DNA of 64,000 nt from Bog-756 sp963841885 (GTDB taxonomy: Bacteria > Actinomycetota > Acidimicrobiia > Acidimicrobiales > RAAP-2): contig CAWJEK010000014.1 of NCBI GenBank assembly GCA_963841885.1, positions 186,001 through 250,000 on the forward strand, read 5' to 3'. Below the pieces are notes generated by a model. That model had not been told where the DNA came from. It saw nothing but the letters and a program-made list of their open reading frames with translations, and made no database searches. Below, in pieces: positions 1 to 9,762 of the stretch; positions within the stretch are counted from its first letter, which is position 1, and every line of letters begins with the position of its first letter. The translations under genes were made by a program, and so were the position numbers.

Positions 1-2706
1 TCCGGTTCCGCGACCTTCTCGTGGGCGATCGCCAACACCGTGACCGTCAGTGGGCACGGCGCCCAGACCTCGGCGTCCGGATCGGCGATCTCCGCATTGT
101 CGAACTCGGCCACGGACTCCCAGTCCGGGGAGACGTTCACGTGGGCGGCCAGCGGACTCCCCGCCGGTCTGGCGATCGACGCCGCGACCGGGGCGATCAA
201 CGGGACGCCCACGACGGCCGGCACTTCGTCGGTCACCGTGACGGCCACCGACGGTGCCGGGTTCTCGGGATCGACATCCTTCGCGTGGACCGTCACCAAC
301 ACGATCTCGGTCACGAATCCGGGGGCGCAGTCCGACGGGTCCGGGGCTCCCATCGACCAGCTGGACGTCGGCGCCTCGGACTCCTCGCCTTCCGCCACCC
401 TGGCCTTCAGTGCCACCGGGCTGCCCGCCGGTCTGACCATCGACGTCATGAGCGGTGCCATCACGGGTACGCCCACCACGGCGTGCACCTGCTCGGTGAC
501 CCTGACGGCCACGGACGGGTCGGGCGCCTCCGGCACCGCCTCGTTCACGTGGACGATCACCAACACGGTGTCGGTGACAAGCCCCGGCAACCAGTCGGAC
601 CTGTCGGGCACGGCCATCTCCCCACTCGCCAATGCGGCCGCCGACAGCTCATCGACCGCCACGTTGACGTGGTCGGCCAGCGGTCTGCCGTCGGGCCTGA
701 CCATCGATCCGTCGACAGGCACCGTCTCGGGTGCGCCCACCACGGCGTGCACCTGCTCGGTGACCCTGACGGCCACGGACGGGTCGGGCGCCTCCGGCAC
801 CACCTCGTTCACGTGGACGATCACCAACACGGTGTCGGCTGCGAATCCCGGTGATCAATCGGACGTCTCGGGTTCGGCCATCACGCCGGTGGCCAATTCG
901 GCCACCGACAGCTCCCCGGCCGCCACGCTGACTTGGTCGGCCACCGGCCTTCCGGACGGCCTGACCATCGATCCGTCGACGGGCACCATCTCGGGTACCC
1001 CCACCACGGCAGGAACCTCGTCGGTGACCCTGACGGCCACTGACGGGTCGGGCGCCTCCGGCTCCACGGGGTTCGCGTGGACGATAACCAACAACGTGGA
1101 CGTCACCTCGCCGGGGGACCAGGGCGACGTATCCGGGTCGGCGATCGCTCCGCTCGCGAGCTCTTCGACCGACAGCTCGCCGGTGGCCACCGTGTCGGAC
1201 TGGTCAGCCACCGGCCTGCCCGACGGCCTCTCCATCGACCCCTCCACGGGCACCGTGAGCGGCACGCCCACGACGGCCGGCGACTACGTCGCGACCCTGA
1301 CCGCGGTCGACTCGTCCGGATTCAGCGGGTCCGTGACCTTCGACTGGACGATCACCAACACCGTGACGGTCGCCGATCCGGGCGCTCAAACCTCCGTCAC
1401 CGGCTCGGCCATCACCCCGGTGGACGTGGTGGCCACCGACTCGTCGTCCACGGCCACCCTCGCGTACTCGGCCACGGGTCTGCCCGCCGGCCTCGCCATC
1501 GACCCCTCGTCGGGCGTCATCAGCGGAACGCCGACCACGGCCGGTACGTCGTCGGTGACCGTGACCGCCACCGACGACTCCGGCTTCGCGGGCACGGCCT
1601 CGTTCTCCTGGACCGTGACCGACACCGTCTCGGTGACCAGCCCCGGTGACCAGTCGGACCAGTCCGGCTCGGCCATCACCCCGGTCGAGCTGTCAGCCAC
1701 TGACTCGTCGTCCAACGCGACTCTCACCTGGTCGGCCACCGGCCTGCCCGACGGCCTCGCCATCGATCCGGCGACGGGGACCATCAGCGGCTCCCCCACG
1801 ACCGCCGGCACGTCGTCGGTAACCGTGACCGCCACCGACGACTCCGGCTTCGCGGGCACGGCCTCGTTCTCGTGGACGGTGACCAACGCCGTCTCGGTGA
1901 CCAGCCCCGGTGACCAGTCGGACCTGTCCGGCTCGGCCATCACCCCGGTGGACGTGGTGGGCACCGACTCGTCGTCGACGGCCACCCTCACCTGGTCGGC
2001 CACCGGTCTGCCCGACGGCCTCGCCATCGATCCCTCGTCGGGCGTCATCAGCGGAACGCCGACCACGGCCGGAACGTCGTCGGTGACCGTGACCGCATCC
2101 GACGGTTCCGGGGCCAGCGACACGGCCTCGTTCTCGTGGACGGTGACCAACACCGTCTCGGTGACCAGCCCCGGTGACCAGTCGGACCTGTCCGGCTCGG
2201 CCATCACCCCGGTGGACGTGGTGGGCACTGACTCGTCGTCCACCGCGACCCTCACGTACTCGGCCACCGGTCTGCCAGACGGCCTCGCAATCGACCCCTC
2301 GTCGGGCGTCATCAGCGGAACGCCGACCACGGCCGGTACGTCGTCGGTGACCGTGACCGCATCCGACGGTTCCGGGGCCAGCGACACGGCCTCGCTCTCG
2401 TGGACGGTGACCAACATCGTGACGGTCGCCGATCCGGGGGCGCAGAGTGACCAGTCCGGCTCGGCCATCACCCCGGTCGAGCTGTCAGCCACTGACTCGT
2501 CATCCAACGCGCACTCTCACCTGGTCGGCCACCGGGCTGCCCGCCGGCCTCGCCATCGATCCGGCGACGGGGACCATCAGCGGCTCCCCCACGACCGCCG
2601 GCACGTCGTCGGTAACCGTGACCGCCACCGACGACTCCGGCTTCGCAGGCACGGCCTCGTTCTCGTGGACGGTGACCAACGCCGTCTCGGTGACCAGCCC
2701 CGGTGA
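1..2706 (+). CDS. Giant Ig-like repeat surface protein, first segment (left-truncated)
   Basis: Open from the first base, so the start and any signal peptide lie left of the window. The protein is a tandem series of about 88-residue Ig-like repeats (putative Ig / He_PIG type). Each carries the landmarks NPGDQSD, SATGLPDGL, IDPSTG, SGTPTTAGTSSVT and a closing FSWTVTN. Such arrays form rod-like extracellular stalks or adhesins; that role is inferred. The repeat pattern leaves this frame near 2508, where CCAACGCGCACTCTC stands in place of CCAACGCGACTCTC in the sister repeat (one extra base). The residues from there to the stop at 2706 are out of frame and not repeat-like. The same array continues in the next frame. 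Confidence 0.75.
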   Translation, partial: SGSATFSWAIANTVTVSGHGAQTSASGSAISALSNSATDSQSGETFTWAASGLPAGLAIDAATGAINGTPTTAGTSSVTVTATDGAGFSGSTSFAWTVTNTISVTNPGAQSDGSGAPIDQLDVGASDSSPSATLAFSATGLPAGLTIDVMSGAITGTPTTACTCSVTLTATDGSGASGTASFTWTITNTVSVTSPGNQSDLSGTAISPLANAAADSSSTATLTWSASGLPSGLTIDPSTGTVSGAPTTACTCSVTLTATDGSGASGTTSFTWTITNTVSAANPGDQSDVSGSAITPVANSATDSSPAATLTWSATGLPDGLTIDPSTGTISGTPTTAGTSSVTLTATDGSGASGSTGFAWTITNNVDVTSPGDQGDVSGSAIAPLASSSTDSSPVATVSDWSATGLPDGLSIDPSTGTVSGTPTTAGDYVATLTAVDSSGFSGSVTFDWTITNTVTVADPGAQTSVTGSAITPVDVVATDSSSTATLAYSATGLPAGLAIDPSSGVISGTPTTAGTSSVTVTATDDSGFAGTASFSWTVTDTVSVTSPGDQSDQSGSAITPVELSATDSSSNATLTWSATGLPDGLAIDPATGTISGSPTTAGTSSVTVTATDDSGFAGTASFSWTVTNAVSVTSPGDQSDLSGSAITPVDVVGTDSSSTATLTWSATGLPDGLAIDPSSGVISGTPTTAGTSSVTVTASDGSGASDTASFSWTVTNTVSVTSPGDQSDLSGSAITPVDVVGTDSSSTATLTYSATGLPDGLAIDPSSGVISGTPTTAGTSSVTVTASDGSGASDTASLSWTVTNIVTVADPGAQSDQSGSAITPVELSATDSSSNAHSHLVGHRAARRPRHRSGDGDHQRLPHDRRHVVGNRDRHRRLRLRRHGLVLVDGDQRRLGDQPR

Positions 2707-3983
2707 CCAGTCGGACCTGTCCGGCTCGGCCATCACCCCGGTGGACGTGGTGGGCACCGACTCGTCGTCGACGGCCACCCTCACCTGGTCGGCCACCGGT
2801 CTGCCCGACGGCCTCGCCATCGATCCCTCGTCGGGCGTCATCAGCGGAACGCCGACCACGGCCGGAACGTCGTCGGTGACCGTGACCGCATCCGACGGTT
2901 CCGGGGCCAGCGACACGGCCTCGTTCTCGTGGACGGTGACCAACACCGTCTCGGTGACCAGCCCCGGTGACCAGTCGGACCTGTCCGGCTCGGCCATCAC
3001 CCCGGTGGACGTGGTGGGCACTGACTCGTCGTCCACCGCGACCCTCGCGTACTCGGCCACCGGTCTGCCCGACGGCCTCGCAATCGACCCCTCGTCGGGC
3101 GTCATCAGCGGAACGCCGACCACGGCCGGTACGTCGTCGGTGACCGTGACGGCATCCGACGGTTCCGGGGCCAGCGACACGGCCTCGTTCTCGTGGAGCA
3201 TCTCGGACACCCTGGCCCTGGCCAACCCCGGGGACCGGACGGATGACGCGGGATCCGCGATCTCCCCCGTGACCCTGTCCGCCACCGATACCTCGTCGAC
3301 CGCCACGCTCACCTACTCCGATGGTGGCACGTTGCCGTCCGGTCTCACACTCGACGCCGCCACCGGGGTGATCTCGGGGACCCCGACCACCGGGGGGCCC
3401 GACGAAGTGACCCTCACCGTGACGGACGACTCCGGGGCCACCGCTTCGGTCAGCTTCACCTGGACGATCGCCGACGTGATCACCCCGGCGACCACCGGTG
3501 ACCAGAACGACGTGTCCGGAACCCCGATCAGCGCCCTCGACGCGTCAGCCACGGACTCGTCGGGCACCGCCACGCTCTCCTATTCGGACAGCGGGTCGTT
3601 GCCCCCCGGCATCTCGGTGGATCCGTCCACCGGCTCCATCACCGGGACGCCGACGACGGCCGGTTCCTTCGCGGTCACCATCACGGCCAGCGACGACGCC
3701 GGCTACTCGGCGAGCGACGCCTTCACCTGGGTCGTGACCAACGTCGTCGTCGCCACCGGACCGGGCGACCAGACCTCGGTGTCGGGCGCGCCGATCAGCC
3801 CGGTCCCGTCGACCGCCACCGACAGCTCGTCCACGGCGGTCATCACCTGGTCGGACGGGGGAACGCTTCCCCCGGGCCTCTCGATCGACCCGACGTCGGG
3901 CGTGGTGAGCGGCACCCCGACCGCGGCCGGAACCTATCCGGTGACCCTCACCGCGAGTGACGACGCCGGATACTCCGCGCTCG
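2510..3983 (+). CDS. Giant Ig-like repeat surface protein, middle segment (frameshifted)
   Basis: Continuation of the preceding repeat protein in the +1-shifted frame, with no start codon of its own. It holds about five and a half further Ig-like repeats; the later ones diverge more (for example SDGGTLPSGLTLDAATG), as expected for older repeat copies. The pattern leaves this frame near 3980. There, TACTCCGCGCTCGGC replaces the expected TACTCCGGCTCGGC, again one extra base. Seen: continuous repeat homology across both breaks. Inferred: one gene, either broken in this strain or split by assembly errors. Confidence 0.6.
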
Positions 3984-5603
3984 GCCTCCTTCGACTGGAC
4001 GATCACCAACACCGTGACGACACCTGTCATCGCCGACCAGACGAGCGTCTCGGGCACCGCAGTCGCCGCGGTGTCGGCTGTCGCCACCGACTCCTCCTCC
4101 ACGACGACGCTCGCCTATTCCGATGGCGGCACACTGCCACCGGGGCTGTCGATCGACCCGTCGGCCGGAACCATCTCGGGCACGCCGACGACCGCAGGCA
4201 CCTACGCGGTGACCATCACCGCGACGGACGGCGCCGGCTTCAGCGGCACCTCGAGCTTCACGTGGACGGTGACGAACGTCGTCACGGTGGGACCGCCCAC
4301 CCCACCGACCTCACCCTCGGGATCACCGATCACCCCCCTGACGCTGACCAGCCAGGACTCGTCGTCGACGGCCACCATCGTGGGATGGACCGCCGCGAAC
4401 CTTCCCGGTGGCCTGTCGATCGACAGTACGACCGGTGCGATCTCGGGCACTCCGACGACGGCGGGCAACTACACCGCCGTCACGGTGACGGCGACGGACT
4501 CGGCCGGATTCAGCGGCTCGGTCCAGTTCGACTGGCAGATCGTCAACATCGTCACCGTGTCCCCCATCGCCGACCAGTCGAGCTACACCAACTCCGCGGT
4601 GACTCCGGTCACGCCGTCGGCCACGGACTCGCAGATCTCGCCACCGGTCAAGATCGCCTGGACAGCCACCGGTCTGCCGAACGGGATCAGTATCGACCAC
4701 ACGTCGGGCGTCATGTCCGGGACGCCCACGGCGGTCGGCACCTACTCGGTGAAGGTCACCGCCACGGACAACGCGATGCCGAAGCAGTCCGGCTCGACGA
4801 CATTCACCTGGACGATCACCAATCCCACCCCGGTCGTCACCGGCCTGTCACCCAGCTCGGGACCGGGCTCCGGCGGAACCACCGTCACCGTCGAGGGCGC
4901 GAATCTCCTGGGCACGACCGCCGTGTCCTTCGGCTCGGCGGCGGGCACCCACCTGAAGGTCAACAAGACGGGAACCGCGGTGACCGTCATCAGCCCGGCG
5001 CACACCACCGGGACGGTGGACGTGACCGTGACCGCCAACGGGCTGACGAGTGCGGTCTCGTCGGGTGACCAGTTCACCTACCTCGGGCCCGTGATCACGT
5101 CGCTGTCGGCGTCCAAGGGGCCGGCGGTCGGAGGGGCCAAGATCAAGATCCGCGGCACCGGGTTCAACGGGGCCACGTCGGTCCTGTTCGGCTCGACGCC
5201 CGCCACCCACGTGAAGGTCAACAAGACCGGGACCAAGATCACGGCGACCGTCCCCGCCAACGCAGCCGGCGTGGTCACGGTGACCGTCGTCACACCCGGC
5301 GGCTCCAGCGCGCCGGGGTCGGCCGACCAGTACACCTACGAAGGACCGTCGGTCGTCACCGTCTCGCCGGCTTCGGGGCCGGCCGCCGGAGGCACCAAGG
5401 TCACGATCGGGGGGACCTACCTGAAGGGCGCCACCTCGGTCTCCTTCGGGACGACCAACGCCTCGTCCTTCACCGTCAACGGGACCGGCACCTCGATCAA
5501 GGTCACGGCTCCCGCCGGTACGACCGGCACCGTCGACGTCACCGTGACTACGCCGGGCGGCACTTCGCCGATCAGCGGCGGGGACCACTTCACCTACGGC
5601 TGA
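3957..5603 (+). CDS. Giant Ig-like repeat surface protein, C-terminal segment with three IPT/TIG domains
   Basis: The last part of the first surface-protein gene, in the third frame. The first residues before DWTITN belong to the overlap. Three Ig-like repeats follow (to about 4830). Then come three IPT/TIG domains, each opening with a GPGSGGTTVTV-like turn: about 4831-5085, 5086-5345 and 5346-5600. Each has the signature TVNGTGTSIKVTAPAGTTGTVDVTV. There is no LPXTG motif or C-terminal membrane helix, so anchoring to the wall is not explained. The stop is TGA at 5601. An end in IPT domains is shared by all three neighbouring giant genes, which supports their being paralogues. Confidence 0.7.
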   Translation: MTTPDTPRSASFDWTITNTVTTPVIADQTSVSGTAVAAVSAVATDSSSTTTLAYSDGGTLPPGLSIDPSAGTISGTPTTAGTYAVTITATDGAGFSGTSSFTWTVTNVVTVGPPTPPTSPSGSPITPLTLTSQDSSSTATIVGWTAANLPGGLSIDSTTGAISGTPTTAGNYTAVTVTATDSAGFSGSVQFDWQIVNIVTVSPIADQSSYTNSAVTPVTPSATDSQISPPVKIAWTATGLPNGISIDHTSGVMSGTPTAVGTYSVKVTATDNAMPKQSGSTTFTWTITNPTPVVTGLSPSSGPGSGGTTVTVEGANLLGTTAVSFGSAAGTHLKVNKTGTAVTVISPAHTTGTVDVTVTANGLTSAVSSGDQFTYLGPVITSLSASKGPAVGGAKIKIRGTGFNGATSVLFGSTPATHVKVNKTGTKITATVPANAAGVVTVTVVTPGGSSAPGSADQYTYEGPSVVTVSPASGPAAGGTKVTIGGTYLKGATSVSFGTTNASSFTVNGTGTSIKVTAPAGTTGTVDVTVTTPGGTSPISGGDHFTYG

Positions 5604-5704
5604 CGCCCACCGACGGCCGACCGAACACCTTTCACAGCTTCCGCACCGCCACTCGACCAGAACCCGCCCACCCCGGGCGACCTACCCAAGACGAGGTTCC
5701 AGAC

Positions 5705-8700
5705 ATGGAAAACGCTCCGACCGAGCAGCCCACCAACCGGGGCGGACGGTTCCGCCGATCGACGGGTTGCGCCCTGGCCGCGTCCCTGGCGGCCGGCCTG
5801 CTCAGCACGGTGGCCTTGGTGGCCGCCACCCCGGGACTCGCCGGGGCCGCCACCAACCCGGTCGCCGCCTCGTGGAGCTCGTCGCCGAACTGCACGTCCT
5901 ACGTGACGGCGACCCCGCCGGCCGGGACGGTGTCGGCCACCGTCACGCTCTCGGGAGGCGGTGGCGGTGGTGGGGCCACCAACTCGGGATCAGGGGGGAC
6001 CGGCGGCTCCGCCGGGGCCATCAGCTCGACCACGCTGGCCCTCACCCACAACACCGGCAGCGTGTCGGTCAAGGTGGGCTGCGGCGGCGCCGGTGGATCC
6101 ACCGGCGGTGGGGGCGGCTCCTCCATCGGCGGGGCATCGGGCGGGGCGGGGTATGCGTCCGGGGCCGCCTCGGGCGGCGCCAGCGATGAGGACGTCTCGG
6201 TCGACGGCATCTCGAGTGGTGGTGGCGGCGGCGGGGCCTCGGGCCTCTGCCTCGGCACCACCGGCTGCACGACGGCCGTGGCCGTGGCCGGTGGCGGTGG
6301 GGGCGGGGGTTCCCGCTGGGACTGCACCGGTTCGACCGGCCCCGGGGCCGGAGGCAACGGCACCACCGGTGGGACGACCACCTTCTCAGCCGGCGCCGCC
6401 GGCACCAACGGCGACGGCACCGACGGGACCGGCGGTGGGGGCGGCGCCTCCAACTCGGGCGGTGGGGGTGGCGGGGGCGACTCCTCCAACGGCGCCAACG
6501 GCGCCGACAGCCCCTACGCCTCGGCCGGCGGCTCCGGTGGCGGTGGTGGCGGAGGCTTCCCGGTCGAGGCCGGAGCCAGTGGCGGCGGTGGCGGTGGCGG
6601 CTACACCGGGGGTGGCGGTGGCGGTGGCGACAAGTGCACCTCCGGCTCGGACGCCGGTGGGGGCGGCGGTGGTGGCTCCTCGGCCGTCAATTCGACCTAC
6701 GCGTCCAGCGCCACCTTCGCCACGGGGGCGGCCGGCGGGACCACGTCGGCCACGGGCACGGCCGGATCGATCAGCCTGACCTGGAACGTCGACAACCTCT
6801 CGGTCACCAACCCGGGCACCCAGTCGAGTGTCTCGGGCTCGGCCATCTCGGCGCTCACCATCACCGGCAGCCACGACACCACCGGGGGCAACTCGGTGAC
6901 GTACTCGGCCAGCGGACTCCCGGCCGGGCTCTCGATCTCGAGCGGGGGCGTCGTGAGCGGCACCCCGACCACGGCCTGCGCCTGCTCGGTCACCGTGACG
7001 GCCACCGACTCCGAGGCCCTGACGGCCACCGCCAGCTTCACCTGGAACATCACCAACACGGTGACGGTGGCCAACCCGGGGGCCAAGTCCTCGGTGACGG
7101 GCACCGCCATCACCCCGGTGACGGACTCGGCCACGGACTCCCAGGCCGGGGCCACGCTGACCTGGTCGGCCACCGGCCTGCCCGCCGGGCTGTCCATCAA
7201 CTCCTCGACCGGCACGATCTCGGGCACACCGACGGCCCCCGGCAGCTCCTCGGTGACGGTCAAGGCCACCGACGGCGCCGGCTACTCGGGCAGCGCGTCC
7301 TTCACCTGGACGGTGACCAACACGGTGTCGGTCGCCAACCCGGGCAACAGGTCCTCGGTCTCGGGCACCGCCATCACCCCGGTGACGGACTCGGCCACGG
7401 ACTCCCAGTCGGGGGCCACGCTGACTTGGTCGGCCACCGGCCTGCCCGCCGGGCTGTCCATCAACGGGTCCTCCGGCACGATCTCGGGCACCCCCACCAC
7501 GGCCGGCAGCTCGTCGGTGACGGTCAAGGCCACCGACGGGGCCGGCTACTCGGGCAGCGCCACCTTCACCTGGACGATCTCCAACACCGTGGCCGTGACC
7601 AACCCGGGGAACCAGGCCGACGTGTCGGGCAGTCCCATCACCGCCGTCACCACCGGCGGAAGTGACTCCTCGTCGACGACCAACCTGACCTACTCGGCCA
7701 CCGGCCTGCCCGCCGGGCTGTCGATCAACTCCTCCACGGGCACCATCACCGGCACGCCCACGACGGCCGGGTCACCCTCCGTCTCGGTGACGGCCACGGA
7801 CGGCTCGGGCTACTCGGCCAGTGCGTCGTTCTCCTGGACCATCACCAACGTGGTGACCCTGCCCGCCACCGGGACGCAGTCCGAGGTGTCCGGCTCGGCG
7901 ATCGCCCCCCTGGGGCTCGGCGCCACCGACACCTCGTCGACGGCCACCGTCACCTACTCGGCCACCGGCCTGCCTCCCGGCCTCTCGATCGACCCCGCCT
8001 CGGGGACGGTCTCGGGGACGCCCACGACCGCCGGCACCTTCGCCGTGACGGTCACGGCCGTCGACAACGCCGGATTCTCGTCGACGATCTCCTTCACCTG
8101 GTCCATCACCAACACCTTGACGATGACCGATCCGGGTGGTCAGACGTCGACATCCGGTGGCACCATCACCCCGGTCCCCGTCCCGACGACGGACTCCCTA
8201 CCGGACGCCGTGCTGACGTTCACCGACTCGGGAACGCTGCCACCAGGGCTGTCGATCGACCCGGCGAGCGGTGTCATCAGTGGCACCCCGACCACGGCCG
8301 GGGCCTACGACGTGACGATCACCGCCACCGACGACTCGGGCTTCTCGGCGGAGGTCTCGTTCCCCTGGACCGTGGTCAACACGGTGACCGTCACCGACCC
8401 CGGCAACCAGTCGGGACTCTCGGGGACCGCGATCACCCCCTTCCTGGTCGCGGCCAGCGACTCCTCGTCCACGGCCACCCTGACCTACAGCGCCGCCGGA
8501 CTACCTACAGGTGTCTCGATCGACGCGGCGTCCGGCGCCGTCTCGGGCACGCCGACGACCGCCGGGACCTACGCGGTGACGGTGACGGCCGCCGACGGCG
8601 CCGGGTTCAGCGGATCCGCATCGTTCTCCTGGAGCGTGACCAATGTCGTGTCGGTCACCGATCCGGGCGCCCAGTCGGGGACCTCGGGCACGGCGGTCGC

Positions 8701-9688
8701 TCCGGTCCAGGTGGTGGCCACGGACTCGTCGTCCACTGCCACCCTCTCCTACGCGGCCACGGGCCTTCCGCCGGGGATCTCGGTCGACCCGACCACCGGG
8801 ATCATCTCGGGCACCCCGAGCATCGGCGGCGACTACCCGGTGACGGTGACCGTCACCGACAACGCCTCGTCGAGTGACTCCGTCGCGTTCACCTGGTCCG
8901 TCGTGGACATCGTGTCGGTCCACGGACCCGGTACCCAGACCAGCCGGGTCGGGGTCGCGATCATCCCGGTGACGGAGTCGGCGACGGACTCCTCGAGCGT
9001 GGCCACCCTGACGTGGTCGGCCACCGGTCTGCCGACGGGTCTGTCCATCTCCCCCTCCACCGGGACGATCTCGGGTGCCACCCTGCACTCCGGCGTCTTC
9101 GCCGTCACCGTCACGGTCACCGACAGTGCCGGATTCCAGGCGTCCACGAGCTTCACGTGGAGTGCGGTCGGTGCCGCAGTCACCTCGGTCACGAAGAGCA
9201 GCGGTCCGGGTGCCGGTGGACAGAAGGTCAAGATCCTCGGGAGCGACTTCACCCAGGCCAGTTCCGTCATGTTCGGCTCGGTTCCGGCCGCCAGTTTCAC
9301 GGTCAACAAGACGGGCACCAAGATCACGGCCTACACCCCCGTGGAGGCGGCGGGAACCGTCGACGTGATCGTCACGACACCGCAGGGGCCGTCCCTGCCG
9401 TCCACCGGCGACCGGTTCACGTTCCTCGGTCCGGTGGTGACCGGACTCTCCAACGGTTCCGGGCTGACGACCGGGGGGACCAAGGTGGTCATCAAGGGGT
9501 CCGACTTCCAGGGCGCCACCGCCGTGGACTTCGGGAGCGTGTCGGCCGGCGGATTCACCGTCAACAAGGCGGGCAACAAGATCACCGTCTACAGCCCCGC
9601 GCAGTCCGCGGGTCAGGTGGACGTGACCGTCACGACGCCGGGTGGGACGAGCCCGACGTCCAGTGCCGACCTGTTCATCGTGTCCTAG
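5705..9688 (+). CDS. Secreted glycine-rich / Ig-like repeat / IPT surface protein (intact)
   Basis: An uninterrupted 1,327-residue secreted protein. Order: basic N-terminus, then a hydrophobic signal segment (about residues 22-47, ending GLAGAA). A short conserved region (ATNPVAASWSSSPNCTSY) leads into a very glycine-rich module (about 78-345) with many runs of six or seven glycines and a few cysteines. About nine Ig-like repeats follow (about 360-1155). Two IPT/TIG domains form the end (about 1157-1327). The start ATG at 5705 immediately precedes the signal peptide; the ribosome site is weak (ACGAGG). It is probably exported and displayed. The glycine-rich module may be structural, but its function is unknown. 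It is the only full-length member of the local trio. Confidence 0.8.
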   Translation: MENAPTEQPTNRGGRFRRSTGCALAASLAAGLLSTVALVAATPGLAGAATNPVAASWSSSPNCTSYVTATPPAGTVSATVTLSGGGGGGGATNSGSGGTGGSAGAISSTTLALTHNTGSVSVKVGCGGAGGSTGGGGGSSIGGASGGAGYASGAASGGASDEDVSVDGISSGGGGGGASGLCLGTTGCTTAVAVAGGGGGGGSRWDCTGSTGPGAGGNGTTGGTTTFSAGAAGTNGDGTDGTGGGGGASNSGGGGGGGDSSNGANGADSPYASAGGSGGGGGGGFPVEAGASGGGGGGGYTGGGGGGGDKCTSGSDAGGGGGGGSSAVNSTYASSATFATGAAGGTTSATGTAGSISLTWNVDNLSVTNPGTQSSVSGSAISALTITGSHDTTGGNSVTYSASGLPAGLSISSGGVVSGTPTTACACSVTVTATDSEALTATASFTWNITNTVTVANPGAKSSVTGTAITPVTDSATDSQAGATLTWSATGLPAGLSINSSTGTISGTPTAPGSSSVTVKATDGAGYSGSASFTWTVTNTVSVANPGNRSSVSGTAITPVTDSATDSQSGATLTWSATGLPAGLSINGSSGTISGTPTTAGSSSVTVKATDGAGYSGSATFTWTISNTVAVTNPGNQADVSGSPITAVTTGGSDSSSTTNLTYSATGLPAGLSINSSTGTITGTPTTAGSPSVSVTATDGSGYSASASFSWTITNVVTLPATGTQSEVSGSAIAPLGLGATDTSSTATVTYSATGLPPGLSIDPASGTVSGTPTTAGTFAVTVTAVDNAGFSSTISFTWSITNTLTMTDPGGQTSTSGGTITPVPVPTTDSLPDAVLTFTDSGTLPPGLSIDPASGVISGTPTTAGAYDVTITATDDSGFSAEVSFPWTVVNTVTVTDPGNQSGLSGTAITPFLVAASDSSSTATLTYSAAGLPTGVSIDAASGAVSGTPTTAGTYAVTVTAADGAGFSGSASFSWSVTNVVSVTDPGAQSGTSGTAVAPVQVVATDSSSTATLSYAATGLPPGISVDPTTGIISGTPSIGGDYPVTVTVTDNASSSDSVAFTWSVVDIVSVHGPGTQTSRVGVAIIPVTESATDSSSVATLTWSATGLPTGLSISPSTGTISGATLHSGVFAVTVTVTDSAGFQASTSFTWSAVGAAVTSVTKSSGPGAGGQKVKILGSDFTQASSVMFGSVPAASFTVNKTGTKITAYTPVEAAGTVDVIVTTPQGPSLPSTGDRFTFLGPVVTGLSNGSGLTTGGTKVVIKGSDFQGATAVDFGSVSAGGFTVNKAGNKITVYSPAQSAGQVDVTVTTPGGTSPTSSADLFIVS
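5731..7758 (+). repeat. 2,028-bp near-identical duplication, copy 1 (partner 9786-11813)
   Basis: Bases 5731-7758 match 9786-11813 at a constant offset of 4,055. The only difference I saw by eye is a silent T/C in a threonine codon (ACTTGG near 7436 versus ACCTGG near 11491). The match starts inside codon 9 of this gene and stops inside an Ig-like repeat, at GGCACGCCC versus GGCACGCCG. Confidence 0.85.
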
Positions 9689-9762
9689 TCGTCCGGCGGG
9701 CCCACAACACAGTCGCATCCACCGGACGCCCGTAGGGCGCCGCGCACGAGAGGAGGGGCCTG

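Larger units (their letters stand above)
1..4830 (+). repeat. 264-bp tandem repeat array encoding Ig-like domains
   Basis: In-frame tandem units of about 264 bp (88 codons). A three-unit block is itself duplicated: sequence from 1657 recurs from 2449, an offset of 792 bp (3 x 264). It becomes 793 after the extra base near 2508, and only scattered substitutions separate the copies for roughly 700 bp. Confidence 0.8.

Noticed and set aside
1..4830. CRISPR-like regularly spaced direct repeats
   Set aside because: The period is 264 bp, the whole unit is repeated rather than a short repeat with unique spacers, and it codes for Ig-like domains.
5940..6780. Long minus-strand frames rich in proline opposite the glycine-rich modules (also at 9954-10834)
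   Set aside because: They are mirror images of Gly codons (GGC/GGN read as GCC/CCN). No ribosome sites or signal, and they shadow a well-supported plus-strand gene.
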